From positions 1-13,731 of the forward strand of contig DBBC01000019.1 in assembly GCA_002292025.1 (NCBI GenBank): DNA of 13,731 nucleotides, read 5' to 3'. The translations under genes were made by a program, and so were the position numbers. Source of the DNA: Firmicutes bacterium UBA994. GTDB taxonomy: Bacteria > Bacillota > UBA994. The notes under the pieces were generated by a model. It ran no database searches. It was not told the origin of the DNA and saw only the letters and a program-made list of their open reading frames with translations. Positions 7,488-13,731 of the stretch are shown here, piece by piece; within the stretch, counting starts at the first letter, position 1; each line of letters opens with the position of its first letter.

Positions 7488-7815
7488 TCGTCTTTCCCTC
7501 TTCCTTGAAAAGAATATCCACCCCGATAGCCCGCTCCACCATTTTGCGCAGACGTGTTTGCCCAAGCCCGGTGCTGCCTTGGTTGTCAGGAATAACGGTA
7601 AAAACGGGTAAGGCGTTCTCGCGTGCCGCGCGAATGAGGTATTCCACCTGGGGATAGATGCGCTCTGTGACAAACACGACGGCGAAACCTCCCTTGAGGG
7701 CTGCTTGCACTGCCGCCACCGCCCCGTCCCGGTCCATGACTTCAAACGTGGCCAAGCCTAGTGCGCTAAAGCCGCGGATAGTATCGCTGTCGCCAATCAA
7801 GCCGATCTTATGCAT
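7480..7815 (-). CDS. atpF: V-type ATP synthase/ATPase subunit F (rotor)
   Basis: A 111-residue Rossmann-like subunit that binds the lower part of the D shaft. The start MHKIGLIGDSDTIRGFSALGL matches the family motif IGDxDTxxGFxxxG; VVFVTERIYPQVEYLI and PVFTVIPD are further family blocks; length 100-115 is usual. I took ATG 7815 rather than the upstream in-frame ATG at 7860, which would add 15 residues inside the preceding gene without homology. The start overlaps the stop of subunit C by 8 bases (ATGCATAA), and its own stop overlaps the start of subunit A by 8 bases, so C-F-A are likely translated by coupling. Confidence 0.93.
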   Translation of the reverse strand: MHKIGLIGDSDTIRGFSALGLATFEVMDRDGAVAAVQAALKGGFAVVFVTERIYPQVEYLIRAARENALPVFTVIPDNQGSTGLGQTRLRKMVERAIGVDILFKEEGKTNG

Positions 7816-8818
7816 ACCCTTCACGCAACCTTTCGCGAATTTCATGGTTCGGAACGCCATTGAGTTTGCCCAGCATAATGATGCGAATATTTCTTACTTC
7901 GTTCTCTTTAGCCAATATATAGTTGATTACCGGTTCGGGGCCAAAGGCTTGGAACCGTACTGTGCGCGATAGCTCGGCTTGAAACGCGTCACTTAGCTTT
8001 TCCAGCATCGTCAAGCCGCGCGACTCCAGCAGAGAGCCGATGCCCTGTTCAACTACCGCCCGGTAAGGCGAGGAACTAAAGCGCCCAATGATCGCGGGCC
8101 AATCCTCCGTCAACGCGTCGAGGAAAACGGTTTGCGCCATCGTCCCTCCGGCGAGTAGGTTCTCCGTGAGAAAATCTCGACCGCGTCCCAGCCGCTTGGT
8201 GCGTATTAGGCTCTTGATATTGGCGAGATCCACTTGCGTGGCGAAAAGACGCGCTAAGAAAGCGTAGCCGTGTTTTTCTGCCATGGCTTGGGTGTGTGAA
8301 TACTGCATGCGGTCAAGCACCAAGTCAATAACCTTAGGGTCTTTGCTCTCGTCGTACGCAAGCGATGCCGCGCCGGCAAACGCATAGTACTCAGGCGGCA
8401 CGCCTGAGATTTTTTCCTGTTGGCAAACATAAGGTATTAACTTGGCCGGCACTAGGCCCGCGTCTATAGCTAGATGATCGAAGTTCCGCCCTTGGAAATG
8501 GGCTTTCAGTGCGACCTTCATGTTGTGGATGTCGTACTTAATGAGAAACAGATCGACTAGCGCCTCGTCCGGCAAAAGCTTCTTCATTAGGCTGTAGACC
8601 CGGGTGATCTCCCCTGCTGTCACCTTGGCATAGTCGTGTGGCCCCGCGGCGCGCGACACTAAGTCAGCGTATTCTGTCTCGCCTAAGATGCGTAGCGCCT
8701 CCTCGGCGCTGCCAGCCTCCACCATGCGCCCGAGCTTGCTCATATCCAGCAGCCTAGTTTCAAGGACTCTGATGCGGCCCACAGCATAGGCGTAGCGAGA
8801 GTCATGTGCAATGGACAA
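7808..8818 (-). CDS. atpC: V-type ATP synthase/ATPase subunit C (rotor funnel)
   Basis: A 336-residue helical subunit (d/AC39 family) that seats the central stalk on the membrane K-ring. Recognised from YAYAVGRIRVLETRLLD at the N-terminus, the IKYDIHNMKVALKA block, the DLANIKSLIRTKRLG repeat and the C-terminal ENEVRNIRIIMLGKLNG; three related helical repeats are expected in the family and these blocks fit them. Start choice: GTG at 8827 opens the frame but its G is the last base of the GAAGGAG ribosome binding site, leaving no spacing; TTG at 8818 lies 8 bases after it and is preferred. The difference is three residues. It lies 35 bases after the E subunit and overlaps F. Confidence 0.93.
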   Translation of the reverse strand: MSIAHDSRYAYAVGRIRVLETRLLDMSKLGRMVEAGSAEEALRILGETEYADLVSRAAGPHDYAKVTAGEITRVYSLMKKLLPDEALVDLFLIKYDIHNMKVALKAHFQGRNFDHLAIDAGLVPAKLIPYVCQQEKISGVPPEYYAFAGAASLAYDESKDPKVIDLVLDRMQYSHTQAMAEKHGYAFLARLFATQVDLANIKSLIRTKRLGRGRDFLTENLLAGGTMAQTVFLDALTEDWPAIIGRFSSSPYRAVVEQGIGSLLESRGLTMLEKLSDAFQAELSRTVRFQAFGPEPVINYILAKENEVRNIRIIMLGKLNGVPNHEIRERLREGYA

Positions 8819-8826
8819 AGTCTTCA

Positions 8827-8833
8827 CTCCTTC
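8827..8833 (-). promoter_or_regulatory. Ribosome binding site deciding the subunit C start
   Basis: GAAGGAG on the minus strand. It runs into the GTG at 8827 but is ideally placed, 8 bases away, for the TTG at 8818. The rare TTG start may lower output of subunit C, needed once per complex. Confidence 0.6.
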
Positions 8834-8853
8834 ACGTGCGCCTAGCGTGGGTA

Positions 8854-9450
8854 TTAGCCAAAGAGTAGCGCTGCCACTTCCGGTTCGAGCTGTTCACGTA
8901 CTGATTTGAGAAGAGTGGGGAACGTGACGTTGATTTCGACGCTCGCACCCAGCAGGTAAAAGCCGCCGCCTGTCGGGCGGTACTCATCGGAGAGCGTCAG
9001 CTGCCCGCGGCCGCCTCTAGCGGTTAATGCCGCGTTAACCTCCGCGAGAAAGTCCCTCTGAAAGACCTCGCTATCCTCCCGCGCGCACACTATCGTCTCC
9101 TCGCCCGTTTCCACGGCGTTTAGCAACATGTTCTTGAGCAGAGGCCTTTGCTGGTGCACCGGTAAAGCCCGCAGTTCCGCCAGCGCTGCCGCAAAAGTCT
9201 CGTTCATCAAAGACTGTTTCACCGCCAGCAGCTTTTTTCGCGCCTCAAGCTTAGCCGCGGTTAGCAAACGGGCCTCTTCTTCGGCTACACATGCCTCTGC
9301 GCCGGCAATGATGCCCTCTCCCTGCATGGCGGCTTGTTGTTTAGCTTCCGCGAGCCTAGCTTCTTCGCTGGCATAGCCTGCGGCATGAATTGCTTGCACC
9401 CGGCTTTCTGCCTCGCCAAGAATCTTACTCAGGATATTCTCTATTGACAC
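8854..9450 (-). CDS. atpE: V-type ATP synthase/ATPase subunit E (peripheral stalk)
   Basis: A 198-residue stator subunit. The N-terminal 90 or so residues are an Ala/Glu/Lys-rich coiled coil that pairs with the G/H subunit; the C-terminal part is a small globular domain that grips the A3B3 head, with GGFYLLGASVEINVTF and a closing LEPEVAALLFG typical of the family. Length is normal (185-205). The start is GTG at 9450, with GAAGGAG (9465-9459) exactly 8 bases upstream. It sits between K and C as in E. hirae, where the equivalent gene is ntpE. Confidence 0.92.
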   Translation of the reverse strand: MSIENILSKILGEAESRVQAIHAAGYASEEARLAEAKQQAAMQGEGIIAGAEACVAEEEARLLTAAKLEARKKLLAVKQSLMNETFAAALAELRALPVHQQRPLLKNMLLNAVETGEETIVCAREDSEVFQRDFLAEVNAALTARGGRGQLTLSDEYRPTGGGFYLLGASVEINVTFPTLLKSVREQLEPEVAALLFG

Positions 9451-9477
9451 ACTTTCAACTCCTTCTCGAGCTGTTGC

Positions 9478-9954
9478 CTAGAATACAACTCTGTTGATCA
9501 GGAGAATGCTGGCCAGAAGGCCAAAAATGGCGTAGGTTTCTACCATTGCTGGGAGAATAAGGGATTTGCCGGAGGCATCGGGATGCTTGACGATGATGTT
9601 CATGGCGGCGGCGGATACCTTCCCTTGCCAAATGCCGCTCATCAATCCGTTAATTGCGGCGGGGAGGCACGCAAAAAGCAACTGCCATCCTTGGTCGACC
9701 GTCACCGTTTCTACACCGGTTAGCCTGATAAGAATCCAAAAGCCAATCAGCAGACCGTAAACACCTTGTGTTCCCGGCAAAGCTTGCAACAGCAACAACT
9801 TACCGAACTTCTCTGGGTCTTCAGACATAATGCCAGCTGACGTCTGCCCGGCAATGCCCACGCCGATACTGGACCCAGTACCACCAAGGAAAACCGCCAG
9901 TGCTCCCCCGAGAATTGCCAGTCCTAAACCGGCGTTCATACCTAACCATTCCAT
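9478..9954 (-). CDS. atpK: V-type ATP synthase/ATPase subunit K (Na+-binding proteolipid ring)
   Basis: A 158-residue proteolipid made of two fused helical hairpins (four membrane helices), the rotor ring of the membrane sector. The first hairpin carries LPGTQGVYG where a carboxylate might be; the second carries MVETYAIFG with the ion-binding Glu139. All five E. hirae NtpK sodium ligands are matched: Leu59, Thr62, Gln63 (E. hirae L61, T64, Q65), Gln110 in WQGK and Glu139. This predicts Na+ rather than H+ transport, with one ion site per double hairpin. Start choice: GGAGG directly abuts the ATG at 9963, leaving no spacing, but is 9 bases from the ATG at 9954, which is therefore preferred; starting at 9963 adds three residues. 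Family assignment is certain, ion specificity is inferred. Confidence 0.95.
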   Translation of the reverse strand: MEWLGMNAGLGLAILGGALAVFLGGTGSSIGVGIAGQTSAGIMSEDPEKFGKLLLLQALPGTQGVYGLLIGFWILIRLTGVETVTVDQGWQLLFACLPAAINGLMSGIWQGKVSAAAMNIIVKHPDASGKSLILPAMVETYAIFGLLASILLINRVVF

Positions 9955-9963
9955 TACATTCAT

Positions 9964-9968
9964 CCTCC
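9964..9968 (-). promoter_or_regulatory. Ribosome binding site deciding the subunit K start
   Basis: GGAGG on the minus strand, immediately followed by ATG 9963 and, 9 bases on, by ATG 9954. Normal spacing favours 9954. A strong site here fits the need for many K copies per complex. Confidence 0.65.
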
Positions 9969-9993
9969 ATTATCTAGCTTTTGATGCGTCCGA

Positions 9994-11964
9994 CTATCCA
10001 CGAATGACGGTAAACTTGGATTCGCGCCGGAAGGGTCTGAACGGAACGCCCCCTCCCTCGAAAAACTTAGTGAAGAACTCGACAAATTGTAGACGGGCAG
10101 AATGCACAAAGCACCCCAGCCCGGAAAGCAGCAGGTTAAAGAGATGGCCGCCGATTAGCATCAGCAGAGCGCCTATCCATCCCACCACCGGGACGGGCAT
10201 CATCATCATCGCTATGGTGTTAACTACCATGGCAATTACTGCTGATGCCATACCGAGCGCCATCAGGCGAGTGTAGGACAAGGCGTCACTAAAGTAACCC
10301 ACGCCCCCGTATAGCGCATAGAGACCAAGACCAACCTTGCCGAGAATCCCCTTGGCGCTGCGCCCCTGTGTGCCTACCACCAACACCGCGCCAAGCAGAG
10401 AAGCGTACTGCGCCGAGACAGAATAAACGCTTAACCCCGGCACCGTACTGACCACGGCCAACATCACGAGCGAGCCGAGCAAAAACAACCATGAACCTTG
10501 ATCTAAAACGGCACTCACCATATCTCCGCTTCTAAAGGTCATATAGGCCTTTAAGCAGATGCCAAGCAGGATATGCACTACTCCCAGAGCAATCGAAAGC
10601 ACCATCATCCCCATCGGGTTAGCCAACGGGTCCATTATGACTAGGCTTCGCCTGAGCAATTGTAAAGCTTCTATCGGCACGTAGTCCAGCAAGTTGCCGA
10701 AAAAACCATTGACAGCAAAACCAACGGCGACAGAAACACATCCCGCGATAATAAACAGGTGAAAGAACTTGCTCGTGGCTGCGTCAGGCTTGTACTTGCG
10801 CATAAACCACCAGCAGGCCGCCAAAATCAACAAGCCGTAACCGGCATCCCCGATTGCCAGCGCAAAAAACAGCCCAAAGAAAGGGGCTAATGCCAAAGTA
10901 GGGTCAATCTCAGTATACATGGGCCATCCATACATGTTGGTGACTAGCTCAAACGGCTTAGCAAATCGCAGGTTTTTAAGCTTTATCGGTGGCTTGTCTC
11001 CTGGTTCGGGGTCATCAAAGTGAACAAAGATGTCCGGATATCGCTGTGCTAACATCCCGGTTAGGCGCTCCTCGGTATCAGCGTCAGTCCATCCTTCCAG
11101 CCAAAAAGTCTTCTGCGTATCCTGCGTGGCCGCATGTGCGCGTTCACGCGACAGCATCGAGCCGTAATGGTCGTACAAGACTTGGAGACTAAGCTTCTCG
11201 CGCACAAGGAGAGCACTAGCCTGCGTGATGACCAAAACTTCGGCATCGAGTGCCTCTAGCCTAGCCTGCAATGTCGACAAAGCTTCCGCCGGAGTCTGTT
11301 CGCCCGTGCTAAATGCGGCGGGAGTAAAAATGCCTTCCTTGATGACCGCAGGAGAAACAGAATTATGATAGACGACGGCGAGGTTAATCTTATTGCCGAC
11401 GGCTTGTACTTGCTCGCTATGGCAAAGTCCTTGGCTCTCAACCTCCAAGCGCGTCAGAAAAGCCGTAATGTCCTTTTGCGCTACCGCCCCAAAGACTATA
11501 TTTACCGCACCGCTTGGCTCCGTCTTAAGTCTCACCGCGAGACTTGACCAAGCGGCAAGGGCACTCTGTTCTGTCAGCAGTTGGCGGCGCAAAGAGGAAA
11601 TCTCCGTCAGCCGCTTGTCGTATTCACGCGTTTGCTGTGCCACGGCGCGTCCGTCAAACTCTCGGCAAATGTCAGCCTCTAGTTCGGGGGAAACCCCGGC
11701 TTTAAGGCCCATAAAACTGTCGATTAGTCCCTCTTTGTGGTCGTCAAACCGCTTAAGGTAGACTAGGGCGCGGCCGATTTCCGCTTGCAAGGTCTCGGCT
11801 TCGCTCGTAGAAACGGTGGAACTCCCCTGCGCCTTCTGGTGGCGGTCCTTTTTCTCGGTAACAGCAAGTTGAAGCACAGACCATTCCTGCAATGTAGCCA
11901 CAAGTTCAGACTTGCGGGACAAGTGGGCGATGATATGCACTTTTCGCATTCTAGCTACGGCCAT
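9994..11964 (-). CDS. atpI: V-type ATP synthase/ATPase subunit I (membrane stator, ion half-channels)
   Basis: A 656-residue homologue of eukaryotic subunit a and E. hirae NtpI. The first 350 residues are soluble and mostly helical coiled coil, contacting the peripheral stalks. After EIDPTLALAPFFGLFFALAI (352-371) come seven or eight hydrophobic membrane segments. The essential ring-facing arginine is Arg566 in ALSYTRLMALGMA; a second conserved arginine is Arg624 in FVHSARLQFVEFF. The C-terminus with EFFTKFFEGGGVPFRPFR is a family hallmark. Length is normal (640-680). ATG 11964 gives the usual MAVARMRKVHII start; the ribosome binding site GAGGG is about 12 bases upstream, rather far, and the start overlaps the preceding stalk gene by 14 bases, so coupled translation is likely. 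Confidence 0.96.
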   Translation of the reverse strand: MAVARMRKVHIIAHLSRKSELVATLQEWSVLQLAVTEKKDRHQKAQGSSTVSTSEAETLQAEIGRALVYLKRFDDHKEGLIDSFMGLKAGVSPELEADICREFDGRAVAQQTREYDKRLTEISSLRRQLLTEQSALAAWSSLAVRLKTEPSGAVNIVFGAVAQKDITAFLTRLEVESQGLCHSEQVQAVGNKINLAVVYHNSVSPAVIKEGIFTPAAFSTGEQTPAEALSTLQARLEALDAEVLVITQASALLVREKLSLQVLYDHYGSMLSRERAHAATQDTQKTFWLEGWTDADTEERLTGMLAQRYPDIFVHFDDPEPGDKPPIKLKNLRFAKPFELVTNMYGWPMYTEIDPTLALAPFFGLFFALAIGDAGYGLLILAACWWFMRKYKPDAATSKFFHLFIIAGCVSVAVGFAVNGFFGNLLDYVPIEALQLLRRSLVIMDPLANPMGMMVLSIALGVVHILLGICLKAYMTFRSGDMVSAVLDQGSWLFLLGSLVMLAVVSTVPGLSVYSVSAQYASLLGAVLVVGTQGRSAKGILGKVGLGLYALYGGVGYFSDALSYTRLMALGMASAVIAMVVNTIAMMMMPVPVVGWIGALLMLIGGHLFNLLLSGLGCFVHSARLQFVEFFTKFFEGGGVPFRPFRRESKFTVIRG

Positions 11965-12280
11965 CGTGCGTCATTACCCTCTCTCGTACCAACTTTACGG
12001 CGGCACCAAGTCGTGTGTCGGCATTTGCTCGCAACTTAGTGCATTCTTCTTCTGACCGCAGAGCTACTTCGTGTGCCTTTGCCGCGGCCGCTGCCGTCCC
12101 CTGCTCGATTATTTGGTCAGCTTTGTGCTTAGCTTGGCTTACCGCGCGCTGTACCATGGACTGAGACTCAAGTTCAATTTTTTCCAAGCGCTTGGCTACT
12201 TCTGCCTTGGCTGAAGCGACCATTTGCTCAGCAAGTGCTTCTGCGTCTTTAATTTTCTGCAAAACGTTCTGCATGCTCAT
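11951..12280 (-). CDS. atpH: V-type ATP synthase/ATPase peripheral stalk subunit, G/H family
   Basis: A 109-residue protein predicted to be one long helix rich in Ala, Glu, Lys and Gln (KIKDAEALAEQMVASAKAEV, then AKHKADQIIEQG), the form of the G/H stalk subunits that wind around subunit E to make the stator. No distinctive motif; the call depends on length, coiled-coil composition and position as first gene before I, matching E. hirae ntpF. GTG 12283, ATG 12280 and ATG 12274 are close alternative starts; GAAGGA lies 5 bases before 12280, and AAGG 8 bases before 12274. Its stop codon lies inside the I gene. It is the first gene of the operon, behind the candidate promoter. Confidence 0.85.
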   Translation of the reverse strand: MSMQNVLQKIKDAEALAEQMVASAKAEVAKRLEKIELESQSMVQRAVSQAKHKADQIIEQGTAAAAAKAHEVALRSEEECTKLRANADTRLGAAVKLVRERVMTHDGRS

Positions 12281-12313
12281 CACCTTCCTTCAGAACAGGC
12301 TACGCCACCAGTT

Positions 12314-12359
12314 CTGTTGCCCACAATATACTACACATAACTCGCGCCCGAGGCAACAG
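12314..12359. repeat. 8-bp inverted repeat bracketing the candidate promoter (operator-like)
   Basis: CTGTTGCC (12314-12321) and GGCAACAG (12352-12359) are perfect reverse complements 30 bases apart. One arm overlaps the -35 box, the other lies at the expected transcription start. Two half-sites about 38 bases apart would suit a looping or paired-dimer regulator, or it may be chance. Confidence 0.4.
12328..12356 (-). promoter_or_regulatory. Candidate sigma-70-type promoter of the V-ATPase operon
   Basis: On the minus strand TTGCCT (12356-12351) and TAGTAT (12333-12328) are separated by exactly 17 bases, each matching 4 of 6 consensus positions. Transcription would begin near 12321, leaving a leader of about 40 bases before the first gene. 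AT-rich DNA lies upstream at 12371-12404. It is the best candidate I see in this spacer, but both boxes are imperfect. Confidence 0.45.
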
Positions 12360-12430
12360 CTTGGGTGCACTTATTGCTATAGTGAAAAACTTAACTTATT
12401 TTTACGCCTGCTCAGGTATCCTAAGCATTC

Positions 12431-12543
12431 GATCCACTAAGGACACTAAGGAGCACTAAGGCCTTTTGGGCAGCACGGCAATTACTTCTGCCTGTATAAT
12501 TAACTCTGTCATACTTCGTGCCCCTTCGTGTTCTTCGTGGATC
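12431..12543. repeat. 113-bp imperfect inverted repeat with three CAC(T/G)AAG units per arm
   Basis: The left arm (12431-12461) starts GATCC and carries CACTAAGG at 12435, 12444 and 12454. The right arm (12513-12543), read on the minus strand, starts GATCC and carries CACGAAG three times with the same 9- and 10-base steps. The 31-base arms agree at 25 positions; the inner 51 bases are unique. It begins six bases after the epimerase stop codon (on the minus strand), so it may end or stabilise that transcript. No transposase or target-site duplication is visible. Confidence 0.8.
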
Positions 12544-12549
12544 AGTCCG

Positions 12550-13704
12550 TCATGACTTGTTCCATTCTTCTGGACGCTCCCGTATGTACCCAAAGAAGTG
12601 CAGTAACGCTTGGGCAATGCGTGGCGAAGCCTGCCCGTCGCCATAGGGGTTAACAGCTGTACTCATGGCATGGTATGCCGCGCTATCCCCCAACAGCTCG
12701 GAGGCATGAGCCAGAATTCCCGCCCGTGATGTCCCTGCCACGCGCACCGTACCCGCGTCCACCGCCTCCGGTCTCTCGGTGTTATTGCGCAGCACCAGTA
12801 CCGGTATGCCTAGCGCGGGTGCTTCTTCCTGCAGACCGCCGGAGTCGGTAAGGATTAAGCAGGAACGTGCCATTAGATTATGGAAGTCGTCAGTATCGAG
12901 CGGGTCCAGCAACGTAACACGGGGATGCCCCGCCAGCAGGGGAAGCACCACTTCGCGCACGGCAGGATTAAGGTGCACGGGGAAAACTATATGGCAGTCG
13001 GGAAACGCAGTCAGTGTATCAAGTAGGGCTAGGCAAATCTCCCGCATCGGCTCGCCCAAATTCTCGCGCCGATGCACTTCCACCAGCAGAAGCCTGCCGA
13101 GAGGCTGCGCGAGAACTTGGCGCAGGCTAGGCTCGTGGTACTCGTAGCCGGACCGCACCGTCGTAGCCAACGCATCGATTACCGTATTGCCGGTTACATA
13201 AATGCTCGCTTCATTGACGCCTTCGCGTAGCAGATTGCGCTTGGCAGTCGGCGTTGGGGCGAAGTGCAGGTCCGCCAGTGCGCCCGTCAACTTGCGGTTG
13301 ATCTCCTCGGGAAAGGGCAAATACTTGTGCTGTGTGCGTAGACCGGCCTCGACATGTCCAATCGGGACCTGGCTATAGAAAGCAGCTAGGCTGCCTGCCA
13401 ACGTCGTCGACGTGTCGCCATGCACCAACACCATGTCCGGGCGGTCGGCGCGGAAGATTTCATCCAGCCCGGTGAGAGCCCGGGCAAAAATATCGGGCAA
13501 GGTCTGTCGCTCGCGCATGATGTTTAGGTCGTACTTAGGCTCGATGTCAAACATGCGCAAAACTTGATCTAACATCGCGCGGTGCTGTCCGGTGACACAC
13601 ACGGAGACATGAAACTCTTTATGCCGCGCCAGCTCGGCAATAACCGGTGCCATCTTGATGGCCTCCGGTCGCACACCAAATACGGTAAAGACTTTAATCG
13701 CCAT
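12550..13704 (-). CDS. wecB: UDP-N-acetylglucosamine 2-epimerase, non-hydrolysing (WecB/MnaA)
   Basis: A 384-residue cytoplasmic enzyme that interconverts UDP-GlcNAc and UDP-ManNAc, supplying ManNAc for wall teichoic acid linkage units or surface polysaccharides. It has the GT-B fold: N-terminal VFGVRPEAIKMAPV (the usual GTRPEAIK with Val for Thr), HGDTSTT with Asp97, GHVEAGLRT with Glu119, PFPEEINR with Glu133, HRRENLGEPM with His211, and TDSGGLQEEAPALGIPVLVLRNNTERPE in the C-terminal nucleotide-binding half. The Asp, Glu, Glu and His match the catalytic residues of E. coli WecB in order and spacing. Length is normal (370-390). ATG start; only a weak AGG lies 6 bases upstream. It is on the same strand as, and just before, the ATPase operon, separated by 269 bases that hold a repeat and a promoter, so probably a separate transcription unit. 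Confidence 0.94.
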   Translation of the reverse strand: MAIKVFTVFGVRPEAIKMAPVIAELARHKEFHVSVCVTGQHRAMLDQVLRMFDIEPKYDLNIMRERQTLPDIFARALTGLDEIFRADRPDMVLVHGDTSTTLAGSLAAFYSQVPIGHVEAGLRTQHKYLPFPEEINRKLTGALADLHFAPTPTAKRNLLREGVNEASIYVTGNTVIDALATTVRSGYEYHEPSLRQVLAQPLGRLLLVEVHRRENLGEPMREICLALLDTLTAFPDCHIVFPVHLNPAVREVVLPLLAGHPRVTLLDPLDTDDFHNLMARSCLILTDSGGLQEEAPALGIPVLVLRNNTERPEAVDAGTVRVAGTSRAGILAHASELLGDSAAYHAMSTAVNPYGDGQASPRIAQALLHFFGYIRERPEEWNKS

Positions 13705-13731
13705 TTTGCCTACGCCCTTCGCTAGATACTT

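Noticed and set aside
7488..7745. 86-residue N-terminal extension of subunit A
   Set aside because: This is the F gene read in another frame; the real subunit A start at 7487 matches family N-termini.
12435..12461. Three CACTAAGG copies as a possible CRISPR or iteron array
   Set aside because: Units are 8 bases with 1-2 base spacing, far from CRISPR dimensions, and they have a mirrored partner arm; no replication or cas gene is near.
12495..12500. Perfect TATAAT on the plus strand as a promoter
   Set aside because: No acceptable -35 box at 16-18 bases upstream (TTGGGC is 23 away), no extended -10, and it would only read antisense into the epimerase gene.
12431..12543. The 113-bp inverted repeat as a transposon remnant (MITE)
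   Set aside because: No target-site duplication is visible at its ends and a single copy in the window cannot show mobility; kept as a repeat of unknown nature.
12456..12644. 62-codon minus-strand frame running from the epimerase end across the repeat
   Set aside because: It overlaps the epimerase in another frame and reads through the inverted repeat; no ribosome binding site or recognisable domain.

Overview
The window looks like chromosomal DNA of an anaerobic Firmicute (Clostridia-type Bacillota). The grounds are a bacterial V/A-type ATPase operon in the enterococcal/clostridial subunit order, strong GGAGG-type ribosome binding sites, and TRAP and UxaA-family genes of the kind common in fermentative anaerobes. 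This is inference: there is no rRNA or other species marker, and I cannot name a genus. Gene density is high and I see no mobile element, tRNA or CRISPR array.

Region 1 (1-3700, + strand) is a small organic-acid cassette. It holds the 3' end of a DctP-type TRAP solute-binding protein, then a split UxaA-family lyase (a 94-residue SAF-domain subunit and a 385-residue catalytic subunit, arranged like altronate/galactarate dehydratase or the sulfolactate sulfo-lyase SuyAB), then an IlvD/Edd-family dehydratase. The likely logic is import of a hydroxylated carboxylate followed by elimination chemistry. The substrate cannot be read from sequence. A hairpin lies between the TRAP gene and the small subunit, with a second, mutually exclusive pairing over the small subunit's ribosome binding site.

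Region 2 (3718-12280, - strand) is a complete nine-gene V-type ATPase operon transcribed right to left: stalk G/H, I, K, E, C, F, A, B, D. Genes are packed with overlaps or very short gaps. Subunit A has the intact P-loop and catalytic Glu, and subunit B has the arginine finger. Subunit K is a double-hairpin proteolipid that keeps all five sodium ligands known from Enterococcus hirae NtpK, so the enzyme is predicted to move Na+. The operon converges on the dehydratase gene, and a long inverted repeat spans the 17-base gap between them.

Region 3 (12281-12549) is the intergenic control region. It has a candidate sigma-70-type promoter for the ATPase operon flanked by an 8-bp inverted repeat, and a 113-bp inverted repeat whose arms each carry three copies of a CAC(T/G)AAG unit, just after the upstream gene.

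Region 4 (12550-13704, - strand) is a non-hydrolysing UDP-GlcNAc 2-epimerase (WecB/MnaA). In many Firmicutes this gene sits directly upstream of the F-type atp operon. Here a V-type operon occupies that place, which suggests replacement of one ATPase class by the other at the same locus.
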